A DNA stretch of 28,391 bases, taken from contig VSNH01000031.1 in NCBI GenBank assembly GCA_009774215.1, positions 1-28,391 of the forward strand. The letters run 5' to 3'. Below the pieces are notes generated by a model. That model saw only the letters and a list, made by a program, of their open reading frames with translations, was not told the DNA's origin and searched no databases. Positions 22,725-28,391 of the stretch are shown here, piece after piece; position 1 is the stretch's first letter, and every line of letters begins with the position of its first letter. Position numbers and translations under genes: made by a program. The DNA is from Lachnospiraceae bacterium (GTDB lineage: Bacteria > Bacillota > Clostridia > Lachnospirales > Lachnospiraceae).

Positions 22725-23201
22725 ATGGAAAATACTAACATGGAAAACGCGAGGATGCAAAAATTTCAGGCGGGCGACATCATCATGCGCGAGGGCGGGA
22801 CTTATGATGAGATGTACAAGGTGGTGTCGGGATCAGTAGAGGTTTACATAAGATATGGAGAAAGGGATGAGCATCTGATCGGCATTTACTCTAAATCCAA
22901 GTGCTTTGGTGAGATGAGCGTGCTCTCCGATCAGGCGGCCATCTACACGGTGGTTGCCTTTGACGACGTTCTGCTGATGCGCATTACAAAGGACTATCTG
23001 GAGGAGTTTATCAGGAATAATCCGAAAAATGCCATTGACATCATGAAAAATATGGTTCACACGACGGTGGTGATGCAGAAAAACATCGGCCTGCTGCTTG
23101 ATGATCTGTACGACAAAGATGGCGCCAACAAGAGAAGGACGGAGGAAATCCGTCAAAAGATTATGCAGTACAGTGCGGGCGGCCTGCACTTTACGCCGTA
23201 A
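22725..23201 (+). CDS. Cyclic-nucleotide-binding-domain protein without DNA-binding domain
   Basis: 158 residues. A single Crp-type beta-barrel domain covers about residues 10-125 (FQAGDIIMREGGTYDEMYKVVSG, shown here as the FQAGDIIMREG start and GEMSVLSD core). The helix-turn-helix that Crp/Fnr regulators carry afterwards is missing; instead there is a 35-residue polar tail. The phosphate-binding cassette FGEMSVLSDQAAIYTV lacks the Arg found in true cAMP binders, so its ligand, if any, is unknown. GGGAGCGGGG precedes ATG. It may report to another protein rather than to DNA. The next gene, 84 bases on, is a phosphatase and could share the transcript. Confidence 0.82.
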   Translation: MENTNMENARMQKFQAGDIIMREGGTYDEMYKVVSGSVEVYIRYGERDEHLIGIYSKSKCFGEMSVLSDQAAIYTVVAFDDVLLMRITKDYLEEFIRNNPKNAIDIMKNMVHTTVVMQKNIGLLLDDLYDKDGANKRRTEEIRQKIMQYSAGGLHFTP

Positions 23202-23285
23202 ACCCGCGAAAGCCGGAGGCGGGAGGGAAGACGGGAGGAAGCAGGAGGCAGTGGACATCGGCAGGAGGAAAGGAAGGAAACCCGA

Positions 23286-24044
23286 ATGGAATTGCAGGAA
23301 CTTATTGCGCTGGTGAAGGAGACGAAAACTTTTGTGAAAAACAGGGAGAGGGCAGGGCATATCAGGACAAAGGGGTGTGCGGACTACGTGACACAGGTAG
23401 ATACGGACATCCAGAGCTTTCTTGCCCGCGAGCTTGGGCGGCGTTTCCCCGATATTCAGTTTTTGGGTGAGGAGGAGGGGCTGCACGAGATGTCCGGTGA
23501 TACCTACTGGATTCTCGACCCCATTGACGGTACAACCAATCTGATTCACGATTATCGGCACAGCGTTGTCTCTCTGGCGCTTTATGAGAAGGGGGAGACT
23601 GCGCTGGGTATCATTTATGACCCCTTTCGGGAGGATGTCTACTGCGCGCAGAGGGGAAAGGGCAGTTTCCTGAACGGAATGCCCATTCATGTGTCGGATG
23701 CCGAGGCTTTGCGCGAGACAATCATAACGGTGGGAACCTCGCCATACGACAGAGAACTGGCAGACGAAAACTTTAAAAGGATTCGGCGTGTGTTCGACAG
23801 CGCGCAGGATATCCGCAGGACGGGCACGGCGGCCATGGATCTTGCCTATGTGGCGTGCGGGCGCACAGGGGGCTTTTTTGAGCCGCGCTTAAGTCCGTGG
23901 GATTTTGCGGCAGGACAGCTTTTGGTGAAAGAGGCGGGCGGACAGGTGACCGACTTTGCGGGGGAACCGCTGGGATTTTCGAGTAGAAGCAGCGTTGTGG
24001 CATCCAACGGGAAGGTGCATGAAGAGCTGCGGGGCCTGCTGTAG
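23286..24044 (+). CDS. Inositol-monophosphatase-family phosphatase
   Basis: 252 residues. All metal-binding motifs are present: GEEEG (61-65), DPIDGTTN (D78, D81) and WDFAAG (D206). This Mg-dependent, Li-sensitive family removes phosphate from inositol-1-phosphate, fructose-1,6-bisphosphate, NADP or PAP, and sequence alone does not decide which; in bacteria a suhB/hisN-like or general sugar-phosphatase role is possible. The ATG lies 5 bases after a run of GGAGGAAAGGAAGG. It is in one direction with the cNMP-domain gene and probably cotranscribed. The protein ends soon after the family's last helix, so it is complete. Confidence 0.92.
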   Translation: MELQELIALVKETKTFVKNRERAGHIRTKGCADYVTQVDTDIQSFLARELGRRFPDIQFLGEEEGLHEMSGDTYWILDPIDGTTNLIHDYRHSVVSLALYEKGETALGIIYDPFREDVYCAQRGKGSFLNGMPIHVSDAEALRETIITVGTSPYDRELADENFKRIRRVFDSAQDIRRTGTAAMDLAYVACGRTGGFFEPRLSPWDFAAGQLLVKEAGGQVTDFAGEPLGFSSRSSVVASNGKVHEELRGLL

Positions 24045-24455
24045 TGCGGGATGGATGCTTTATACGTTCTTCCTGTATTTTCTGTGCCTCTTTCTGCAAT
24101 CTCTGCTGTTCCATAGCGCACCTTCCTTTAAGGGAAGTATCGCATAATCTGCCGGAAAGGACGAATGTGGATAACTTTTGGGACTGGTAAAAGTGACGGT
24201 ATGGAAAAGCTGCCCGCGAGTCAGTCAGGAGGGGAAAAGCAGCTGAAAAACAGCCCCGGTACACAAAAAGACGTGAGGGAAGAAAAGAAAGCAGGCAGAA
24301 TGGCGGCTGGGGAGTAGCCTATCCACAATTCTGCCCGTTCTGCCTGTTGGTGGTGTATAACATTTTTTTCAAATTCGGCATTGTGCCTAAACCTGACGTG
24401 GGTGTGAAAAGTAACTATGTAAGAGGACATCTATAAAAATGAGTGAATGAAAGAC
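24045..24455. other. Gene-free stretch of about 410 bases
   Basis: No supported gene. CAGGCAGAA (24292-24300) and TTCTGCCTG (24338-24346) form a 9-base inverted repeat with a 37-base spacer; a partial third copy (AATTCTGCCC) lies between. A 38-codon ORF at 24201-24317 lacks a ribosome site and is not believed. Composition is unremarkable. Confidence 0.5.
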
Positions 24456-24484
24456 TTGATTATTTCAGTTACTTGTGCTAGCAT
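24456..24484 (+). promoter_or_regulatory. Promoter of the short-peptide/rtcB-prfH transcript
   Basis: TTGATT (24456-24461), 17 bases, TAGCAT (24479-24484) with a TGC extension directly upstream. Start expected near 24491, about 45 bases before the short ORF. Confidence 0.55.
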
Positions 24485-24536
24485 GTAACCGTTGAACAAA
24501 TAAACCATTGATCCAGAAAGAAAAGGAGGGCTTACC

Positions 24537-24617
24537 ATGCAGGAAAATACAACAATCCAGAACAGAATGATGCAACCGACAATCAAAGGTATGTCACTCC
24601 GTGCGTCTTACAGATAG
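24537..24617 (+). CDS. Short ORF (26 aa) with strong ribosome site, possible leader peptide
   Basis: AAAAGGAGGG ends 7 bases before ATG, the best ribosome site in this part of the window, and a promoter stands just upstream. The product is 26 residues (begins MQENTTIQNRMM and ends LRASYR), polar and basic at the end, with no membrane segment. It precedes a terminator hairpin and then the rtcB gene, the layout of a leader peptide controlling attenuation. It could also be the stub of a longer gene cut off by insertion. I do not recognise the sequence. Confidence 0.5.
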   Translation: MQENTTIQNRMMQPTIKGMSLRASYR

Positions 24618-24706
24618 CCTTATTTTACTGCGCCTATAGAAAGCGCCGAGAATGATCTTGGAAATTTCTATTATTCTGCACTGTATAGATGGTGGAAGTA
24701 TGACAC

Positions 24707-24729
24707 AGCACCTTTGGGGTGCTTTTTTT
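24707..24729 (+). terminator. Intrinsic terminator between the short ORF and rtcB
   Basis: AGCACC (24707-24712) pairs with GGTGCT (24718-24723) around TTTGG; a run of seven T (24723-24729) follows. It lies 37 bases before the rtcB ATG, so transcripts from 24491 must read through it to express rtcB and prfH. No second promoter was seen between it and rtcB. Confidence 0.8.
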
Positions 24730-24765
24730 GCGCCCATTTTTACAGAAAAAGGGAAAAGAAAGATT

Positions 24766-25875
24766 ATGAAAACAGTAAAGGGCATTTACGCCGATGCGAG
24801 GATTTTTACAGATGATGTAGAAGATTACGCTCTGGCACAGGTAAAAATGATATGTGATAACGAAATTGCAGCGGGCAGTACGATCTGCATGATGCCGGAC
24901 ATCCATCCGGGTAAGATCGCGCCGATTGGACTTTCCATGACGGTCACGGATAAGGTGATCCCGCAGCTCTTAGGAGTCGATATCGGGTGCGGCATGACCT
25001 GTGTAAAACTGAATAAAAATAATGCAGAGTTCCAGAAGTTAGACAGGGTGATCCGGGAGCTTGTACCATCTGGTTTTACCATTCGCCAGACCCCTCATTA
25101 CATGGCGGAGGAGTTTTCTTATGAAGGACTCCATTGTATCCGCCATATCAACAGGCAGAAAGCAGACAGGAGCCTTGGTACGCTTGGCGGCGGCAACCAT
25201 TTCATCGAACTGGATAAGGGTGATGATGGCAGCCTGTATCTTGTTGTGCATACCGGGAGCAGGCATTTAGGGGAGGAGGTGGCGGAATACTACACGAAAC
25301 TTGCCAATACCAGCCTGAAAGAGCAGGGAAAGGAAGTTCCCTATTACATGAGTTATCTGGAAGGAGAGAACAAGGCAGCCTATCTGGAAGATGTACAGAT
25401 TATCCAGCGCTACGCCGAGTGGAACAGACAGATCATTGTCAGAGAGATCCTGAAAGGCATGAAGTGGAAGGCGGCGGAGCAGTTTTCCGTGCCGCACAAC
25501 TACCTGGATGATTCCGGCATACTACGCAAAGGTTCTATTTCCGCGAAAAAGGGAGAATCGGTGGTCATTCCGGCAAATATGCGGGACGGCATTATCTTAG
25601 GCATGGGAAAAGGCAATGCAGTATGGAATTACTCTGCGCCGCATGGTTCCGGCAGAAAGTTAAGACGGGACGATGTGAAAAATCAATATACGGTAGCGGC
25701 GTTTAAAAAGGAGATGAAGGGTATTTACAGCAGTTGTGTCAGTGCAGATACCTTGGATGAAGCGCCTTTTGCCTACCGCTCCATAACGGAGATCGCAGAG
25801 CAGATCAGAGATACGGTAGAGGTAACTGAGATATGGAAGCCTGTCTATAATTTCAAGGCAGGGAGCAGAAAGTAG
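24766..25875 (+). CDS. rtcB: RNA ligase RtcB (short, PrfH-associated type)
   Basis: 369 residues from ATG 24766. The longer frame open from 24652 would be translated through the terminator and does not match the family start. RtcB joins 2',3'-cyclic or 3'-phosphate ends to 5'-OH RNA ends using GTP and Mn. Metal and guanylate residues are visible: VDIGCGM (D72, C75), GGGNHF (H145), HTGSRHLG, NYSAPHGSGRK and the SVSADTLDEAP-like SCVSADTLDEAP block. It is about 370 residues, shorter than archaeal enzymes. The release-factor gene prfH follows 14 bases on. RtcB next to PrfH is known to repair ribosomes cut in the decoding centre by colicin E3-like toxins, the likely job here. Confidence 0.95.
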   Translation: MKTVKGIYADARIFTDDVEDYALAQVKMICDNEIAAGSTICMMPDIHPGKIAPIGLSMTVTDKVIPQLLGVDIGCGMTCVKLNKNNAEFQKLDRVIRELVPSGFTIRQTPHYMAEEFSYEGLHCIRHINRQKADRSLGTLGGGNHFIELDKGDDGSLYLVVHTGSRHLGEEVAEYYTKLANTSLKEQGKEVPYYMSYLEGENKAAYLEDVQIIQRYAEWNRQIIVREILKGMKWKAAEQFSVPHNYLDDSGILRKGSISAKKGESVVIPANMRDGIILGMGKGNAVWNYSAPHGSGRKLRRDDVKNQYTVAAFKKEMKGIYSSCVSADTLDEAPFAYRSITEIAEQIRDTVEVTEIWKPVYNFKAGSRK

Positions 25876-25889
25876 AGGAGAAAAAATTT

Positions 25890-26486
25890 ATGATAGTACA
25901 GATCAGTGCAGGACAGGGACCGTCCGAGTGCCAGCTTGCGGTGGCGAAGCTGTTTGAGGCATTACAGAAAGAATACGGCGATCTGGTAGAGATATCCGAC
26001 AACAAGGGCTATGAAAAAGGCTGTTATGATTCCATTCGATTCCGGACAGGGCAGGATCTGAGCAGTCTTGAAGGTACCGTATTGTGGATATGTAAAAGTC
26101 CCTTCCGCCCGAACCACAAGAGGAAGAACTGGTATGTGGATGTGAGCATTATCCCGGAACAGGAGGAAGTCGCATCCGGGAAAGAATACCGTATCGAGAA
26201 GTTCCACTGCGGCGGAAAAGGCGGTCAGAACGTGAACAAAGTAGAGACTGGCGTGCGGATCATCCATATACCGACAGGAATCATCGCGCAGTCTACCGAA
26301 GAACGGAGCCAGTTTCTGAATAAGCAGCGTGCCATGGAGAAGCTGCAGGAGAAACTGGCGGATTTACAGAAAGAGCAGGAGGCAGAACAGACGAATGCCG
26401 CATGGCGGGAGCATACCCGCATTGTCAGGGGAAACCCGGTGCGGACTTATGAAGGAGAGAGGTTTATTCTGAAAAAACGGCAGTAA
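25890..26486 (+). CDS. prfH: Peptide chain release factor homolog PrfH
   Basis: 198 residues, much shorter than RF1/RF2 because the codon-recognition domain is missing. The catalytic GGQ is at 111-113 (CGGKGGQNVNKVETG), so it can release peptide from the ribosome without reading a stop codon. A basic C-terminal tail follows. AGAGGAG lies before ATG. PrfH recognises ribosomes damaged in the 16S decoding centre, frees the nascent chain, and the RtcB enzyme encoded upstream then rejoins the rRNA; the 14-base spacing supports joint expression. The end abuts a transposon-like fragment but the reading frame is intact. Confidence 0.93.
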   Translation: MIVQISAGQGPSECQLAVAKLFEALQKEYGDLVEISDNKGYEKGCYDSIRFRTGQDLSSLEGTVLWICKSPFRPNHKRKNWYVDVSIIPEQEEVASGKEYRIEKFHCGGKGGQNVNKVETGVRIIHIPTGIIAQSTEERSQFLNKQRAMEKLQEKLADLQKEQEAEQTNAAWREHTRIVRGNPVRTYEGERFILKKRQ

Positions 26487-26496
26487 TGATCCTGCT

Positions 26497-26706
26497 CTGG
26501 GAGTAAGGGACTAAGGCAGACGGAAGGAGTGCGTGGGAGCGTCCGCAGTTTTGGCACAGGACACGCTGTATATGGAGCGTGAGCTTCCTGCCGTCAGTCT
26601 TGACATGACGGCGGTAGGAACCGTATCGGATACAGGCGCCGGAACATCCGCAGGTACAGGGAAGACAGGAGAGTTCCACCCTCTGCAGGAGGTCTTCATA
26701 AGATTT
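26497..26706 (-). pseudogene. DUF6431-type zinc-ribbon fragment of a mobile-element gene
   Basis: On the minus strand about 70 residues resemble the N-terminal domain of DUF6431 proteins, which belong to transposase-like genes common in Lachnospiraceae: SYEDLLQRVELSC, a cysteine cluster (CLPCTCGC), IRYGSYRRHV, then LCQNCGRSHALLPSALVPYS. The two CxxC pairs of a zinc ribbon are kept. There is no start codon with a ribosome site and the remaining protein is missing; the frame runs out beside prfH at 26464. It looks like the remnant of an insertion that landed between prfH and the nuclease gene. Confidence 0.6.
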
Positions 26707-26719
26707 TTGGGAAACAGGA

Positions 26720-27520
26720 TTGCTTTCACGGACAGTAGAGCAGATTGTTGACGGTATGAGTCTATTTGATGACGATCTGATGTCTATGGTGTTTGATGGT
26801 AACATAGAAGCAACGGAGCTTTTGTTAAAGATTATATTGAAAAAGGACGATATTCAAGTTGTAAGTGTTGTAGGGCAGAGAGAATTGCAAAGCCCTGTAG
26901 TTGGCGGGCGGGATATCCGCTTGGATATTCTGGCAAAGGACAGCACGGGAAAGCAGTATAATGTAGAGGTACAGCAAAAACCGGAAGGGGCGCACATACG
27001 CCGTGCCAGATTTAATAGCAGTATGATGGATTCCCGGATGTTGAAAGAGGGGCAGGAGTTTTCGGAGCTTCAGGATTCGTATATGGTGTTTATTACCCAG
27101 ACGGATATCTTTAAGCATGGGATACCGATCTATACGATTAATCGCCATTTTGAGGAAACGAATGAGTTATTTGATGATGGCTCTCATATTGTGTATGTGA
27201 ATGGAAACTATAAGGGAGACGATACGGTTGGAAGATTGATGCATGACTTTGGCTGTAAGGAATCGAAGGATATGTATTATCCGGAACTGGCTAAAGGGGT
27301 AAGGCATTTTAAGGAAGAAGGAGGTAGAGAGAGAATGTGTGAAGCGGTTGAGAAGTATGCGAAGGACTATGCAAAAGAATATGCGGAAAATGCAAGGCTG
27401 AATAGCCTGCTGGAATCCATAAAGAATTTGATGGATTCCATGAAATGGTCTGCGGAACAGGCAATGACGGCTATGAAGGTATCAGAGGCGGATAGAGATA
27501 TGCTTTTGAAGGAATTGTAA
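26720..27520 (+). CDS. PD-(D/E)XK nuclease-family (Rpn-like) protein
   Basis: 266 residues. TTG 26720 is the only start that keeps RTVEQIVDGMSLFDDDLM, which I remember as part of the family; ATG 26756 is the alternative. The upstream ribosome site is weak, so the 5' end may have been cut by the DUF6431 fragment. The nuclease core is RLDILAKD...YNVEVQ, with D69, E83 and Q85 as the catalytic set. A helical tail (about 205-266), rich in Tyr/Ala/Lys/Glu, ends MKVSEADRDMLLKEL. Rpn-type proteins cut DNA, promote recombination and act against phage. A strong ribosome site and ATG inside the gene (27318-27337) mark off exactly this tail, and two copies of the tail follow downstream. Confidence 0.82.
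   Translation: MLSRTVEQIVDGMSLFDDDLMSMVFDGNIEATELLLKIILKKDDIQVVSVVGQRELQSPVVGGRDIRLDILAKDSTGKQYNVEVQQKPEGAHIRRARFNSSMMDSRMLKEGQEFSELQDSYMVFITQTDIFKHGIPIYTINRHFEETNELFDDGSHIVYVNGNYKGDDTVGRLMHDFGCKESKDMYYPELAKGVRHFKEEGGRERMCEAVEKYAKDYAKEYAENARLNSLLESIKNLMDSMKWSAEQAMTAMKVSEADRDMLLKEL
27335..27520 (+). CDS. Predicted internal-start product: tail-only protein (putative intragenic antitoxin)
   Basis: Inside the nuclease gene, AAGGAGG (27318-27324) precedes an in-frame ATG (27335) by 10 bases, the strongest ribosome site of the locus. The product would be 61 residues: MCEAVEKYAKDYAKEYAE, then a leucine/serine helix and MKVSEADRDMLLKEL. E. coli Rpn nucleases are known to carry such an internal start, making a small C-terminal protein that blocks the toxic full-length enzyme. 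The two downstream ORFs begin at the same residue (MCEAVEKY), independent support that this Met is a genuine start. Function here is inference. Confidence 0.6.
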   Translation: MCEAVEKYAKDYAKEYAENARLNSLLESIKNLMDSMKWSAEQAMTAMKVSEADRDMLLKEL

Positions 27521-27558
27521 ATTAGTGTAGATCAAAGTGGAACGGAGACCGAGAAAGA

Positions 27559-27768
27559 ATGTGTGAAGCGGTTGAGAAGTATGCGAAAGACTATGCAAAA
27601 GAATATGCAGAAAAGTATGCGGAGCAAAAGGCAGAAATTGTAAGACTGAACAGTCTGTTGGAGTCCATAAAGAATTTGATGGAGTCTATGAAGTGGTCTG
27701 CAGAGCAGGCAATGTCGGCTATGAAGGTATCAGAGGCGGATAGAGATATGCTTTTGAAGGAATTGTAA
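27559..27768 (+). CDS. Free-standing tail protein, copy 2 (putative antitoxin)
   Basis: 69 residues, starting MCEAVEKYAKDYAKEYAEKY and ending with the same MKVSEADRDMLLKEL as the nuclease. Compared with the internal product it has 8 extra residues in the charged helix. GGAG (27544-27547) is 11 bases before ATG, a modest site. Predicted all-helical and soluble, with no nuclease residues. It could bind the nuclease tail in the same way as the internal product. It is complete, with a stop codon, and no frameshift suggests decay. Confidence 0.65.
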   Translation: MCEAVEKYAKDYAKEYAEKYAEQKAEIVRLNSLLESIKNLMESMKWSAEQAMSAMKVSEADRDMLLKEL

Positions 27769-27806
27769 ATTAGTGTAGATCAAAGTGGAACGGAGACCGA
27801 GAAAGA

Positions 27807-27980
27807 ATGTGCGAAGCGGTTGAGAAGTATGGGAATAGAAGAGCAGAAAGTGCAAGGTTAAATATTCTGCTTGAAAATGTGAGAAATTTGATGGAATCTA
27901 TGAAATGGTCTGCGGAACAGGCAATGTCGGCTATGAAGGTATCAGAGGCGGATAGAGATATGTTTTTGAAGGAATTATGA
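27807..27980 (+). CDS. Free-standing tail protein, copy 3 (putative antitoxin, diverged)
   Basis: 57 residues: MCEAVEKYGNRRAESARLN, then a helix, ending MKVSEADRDMFLKEL. It has lost most of the Tyr/Ala/Lys repeat seen in copies 1 and 2 and changed a few helix residues (ILLENVRNL), but the final 25 residues differ by only one (Phe for Leu). The frame is open and the same GGAG site precedes the ATG. Keeping an open frame while the N-terminal part changed suggests the C-terminal helix is what matters. It could also be a decaying duplicate. Confidence 0.55.
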   Translation: MCEAVEKYGNRRAESARLNILLENVRNLMESMKWSAEQAMSAMKVSEADRDMFLKEL

Positions 27981-28108
27981 GTAATAAGTGAAATATGGCA
28001 TCGTAATATGCGGTGCTACTTTCATAAAGATTCATGTAGAGGGTGTAGAGTTCTATAGTTTCATGGTAAATTGGTGCTATATTAGTGGGGAGAACTCCAA
28101 CATATAGG

Positions 28109-28141
28109 AAAGGTCAATAACTTTTTGGTTATTGACCTTTT
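28109..28141. terminator. Perfect 13-bp hairpin terminator
   Basis: AAAGGTCAATAAC (28109-28121) pairs exactly with GTTATTGACCTTT (28128-28140) around TTTTTG. The arms begin with A3 and end with T4, so it can terminate in both directions. The region 27981-28108 before it shows no gene. Confidence 0.7.
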
Positions 28142-28160
28142 AATAACTTTAAAGTATAAT
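28132..28160 (+). promoter_or_regulatory. Promoter of the broken toxin gene, embedded in the terminator arm
   Basis: TTGACC (28132-28137), 17 bases, TATAAT (28155-28160). The -35 lies inside the right arm of the hairpin at 28109-28141. Start expected near 28167, just before AGGAGG (28172-28177). Confidence 0.75.
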
Positions 28161-28186
28161 TTATTTATGGCAGGAGGAAAATAAAT

Positions 28187-28384
28187 TTGTACGAGATTTA
28201 TTTTTATAAAGATAAGAACGGAAAAGAACCGGTAAAGGAATATATAGCAGGATTGGCGGCAAAGAAAGATAAAGACAGCCGAATTAAACTGAACTAAATT
28301 ATGGATTATGTAAAAACCCTTAGTGAGTATGGTGTTGTCCGTCAAATTAGAAGCGGATGCTCCAGTCACATTAAAACAGTGTGA
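28187..28384 (+). pseudogene. RelE/HigB-like (phage Gp49 family) toxin, disrupted
   Basis: TTG 28187 stands 9 bases after AGGAGG. The start LYEIYFYKDKNGKEPVKEYI is typical of HigB/Gp49-family mRNA interferases. A TAA at 28295 interrupts SRIKLN-stop-IMDYVKTLSEYG, where a Lys codon would be expected; the same frame then resumes. After SEYG the sequence no longer fits the family (VVRQIRSG) and ends at TGA 28382, so the catalytic C-terminal half is missing. No antitoxin gene follows within the window. It retains an intact promoter and ribosome site, so decay is probably recent. A sequencing error might account for the nonsense codon only. Confidence 0.7.
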
Positions 28385-28391
28385 CCGGAAG

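Larger units (their letters stand above)
27335..27980 (+). repeat. Threefold tandem repeat of the nuclease-gene 3' end
   Basis: Three copies start at the ATGs 27335, 27559 and 27807. The stop-to-next-ATG spacer after copies 1 and 2 is an identical block of 38 bases. Copies differ by insertions or deletions in the Tyr/Ala/Lys/Glu-rich part: copy 2 is 8 codons longer than copy 1, copy 3 is 4 codons shorter. The last 30 codons are almost unchanged. The spacer sequence GAACGGAGACCGAGAAAGA resembles the bases before the first internal ATG, so the duplicated unit began slightly upstream of it. Confidence 0.9.

Noticed and set aside
24201..24317. 38-codon ORF downstream of the phosphatase gene
   Set aside because: No ribosome site, low-complexity Lys/Glu/Gly composition and no recognisable motif.
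24652..24765. N-terminal extension of RtcB from 24652
   Set aside because: It would be translated through an intrinsic terminator, lacks a ribosome site and does not match the family's start.
26497..26706. A complete insertion sequence
   Set aside because: Only about 70 residues of the domain are present; no terminal inverted repeats, target duplication or transposase core were found.
26533..26751. Plus-strand ORF opposite the DUF6431 fragment
   Set aside because: It is the mirror frame of the fragment, whose cysteine pattern supports the minus strand.

Overview
The window looks like a chromosomal segment of a Clostridia bacterium, most likely Lachnospiraceae. This rests on the gene content (YesM/YesN-type sugar two-component system beside a ChvE/Ggu-type ABC transporter, BlaI/M56 pair, a DUF6431-type fragment), the strong GGAGG-type ribosome sites, frequent TTG starts and extended -10 promoters. 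The call is from memory of these families; no search was run.

Layout. 1-9961 (+) is one monosaccharide sensing and uptake locus: the end of a sugar-binding protein, a histidine kinase, an AraC-type response regulator, two sugar-binding lipoproteins, the ATPase and two paralogous permeases. It closes at a terminator shared with a convergent, AT-rich two-gene island (10051-11968, minus) coding for an AAA-type ATPase and an RloB-like protein. This island has its own consensus promoter and resembles AbiL-type phage defence. 12248-16013 (+) encodes a heterodimeric ABC exporter. 16039-17857 holds a BlaI-family repressor with operator and an M56 metalloprotease whose sensor end is not a penicillin-binding domain. 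The end of that gene runs into a 130-bp higher-order tandem repeat and a zone of toxin-antitoxin debris. 18999-20751 is a cysteine desulfurase/NifU pair. 21024-22150 (minus) is an ECF sigma factor with a membrane partner carrying an FtsX-like extracellular domain. Then come a cyclic-nucleotide-binding-domain protein, an inositol-monophosphatase-family protein and an RtcB-PrfH RNA-repair/ribosome-rescue pair behind a short peptide ORF and a terminator. The right end holds a DUF6431 fragment, a PD-(D/E)XK (Rpn-like) nuclease gene and a broken RelE/HigB-like toxin.

The two strongest discoveries are these. (1) The nuclease gene at 26720-27520 has a strong Shine-Dalgarno and an internal ATG in frame at 27335. 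The segment starting exactly at that ATG is present twice more downstream as free-standing small ORFs (27559-27768, 27807-27980). That is what would be expected if the internal start makes a separate tail protein, as in Rpn intragenic antitoxins, and the antitoxin had been amplified in tandem. (2) Three intergenic copies of a structured element (5814, 13984, 22455) share an architecture with compensatory base changes in nested stems and a trailing hairpin. In one copy the element supplies the stop codon of an exporter gene. I do not recognise it as a described RNA.

Intergenic space throughout is unusually rich in perfect hairpins without U-tracts, so many of these look like dispersed palindromic repeats rather than terminators.
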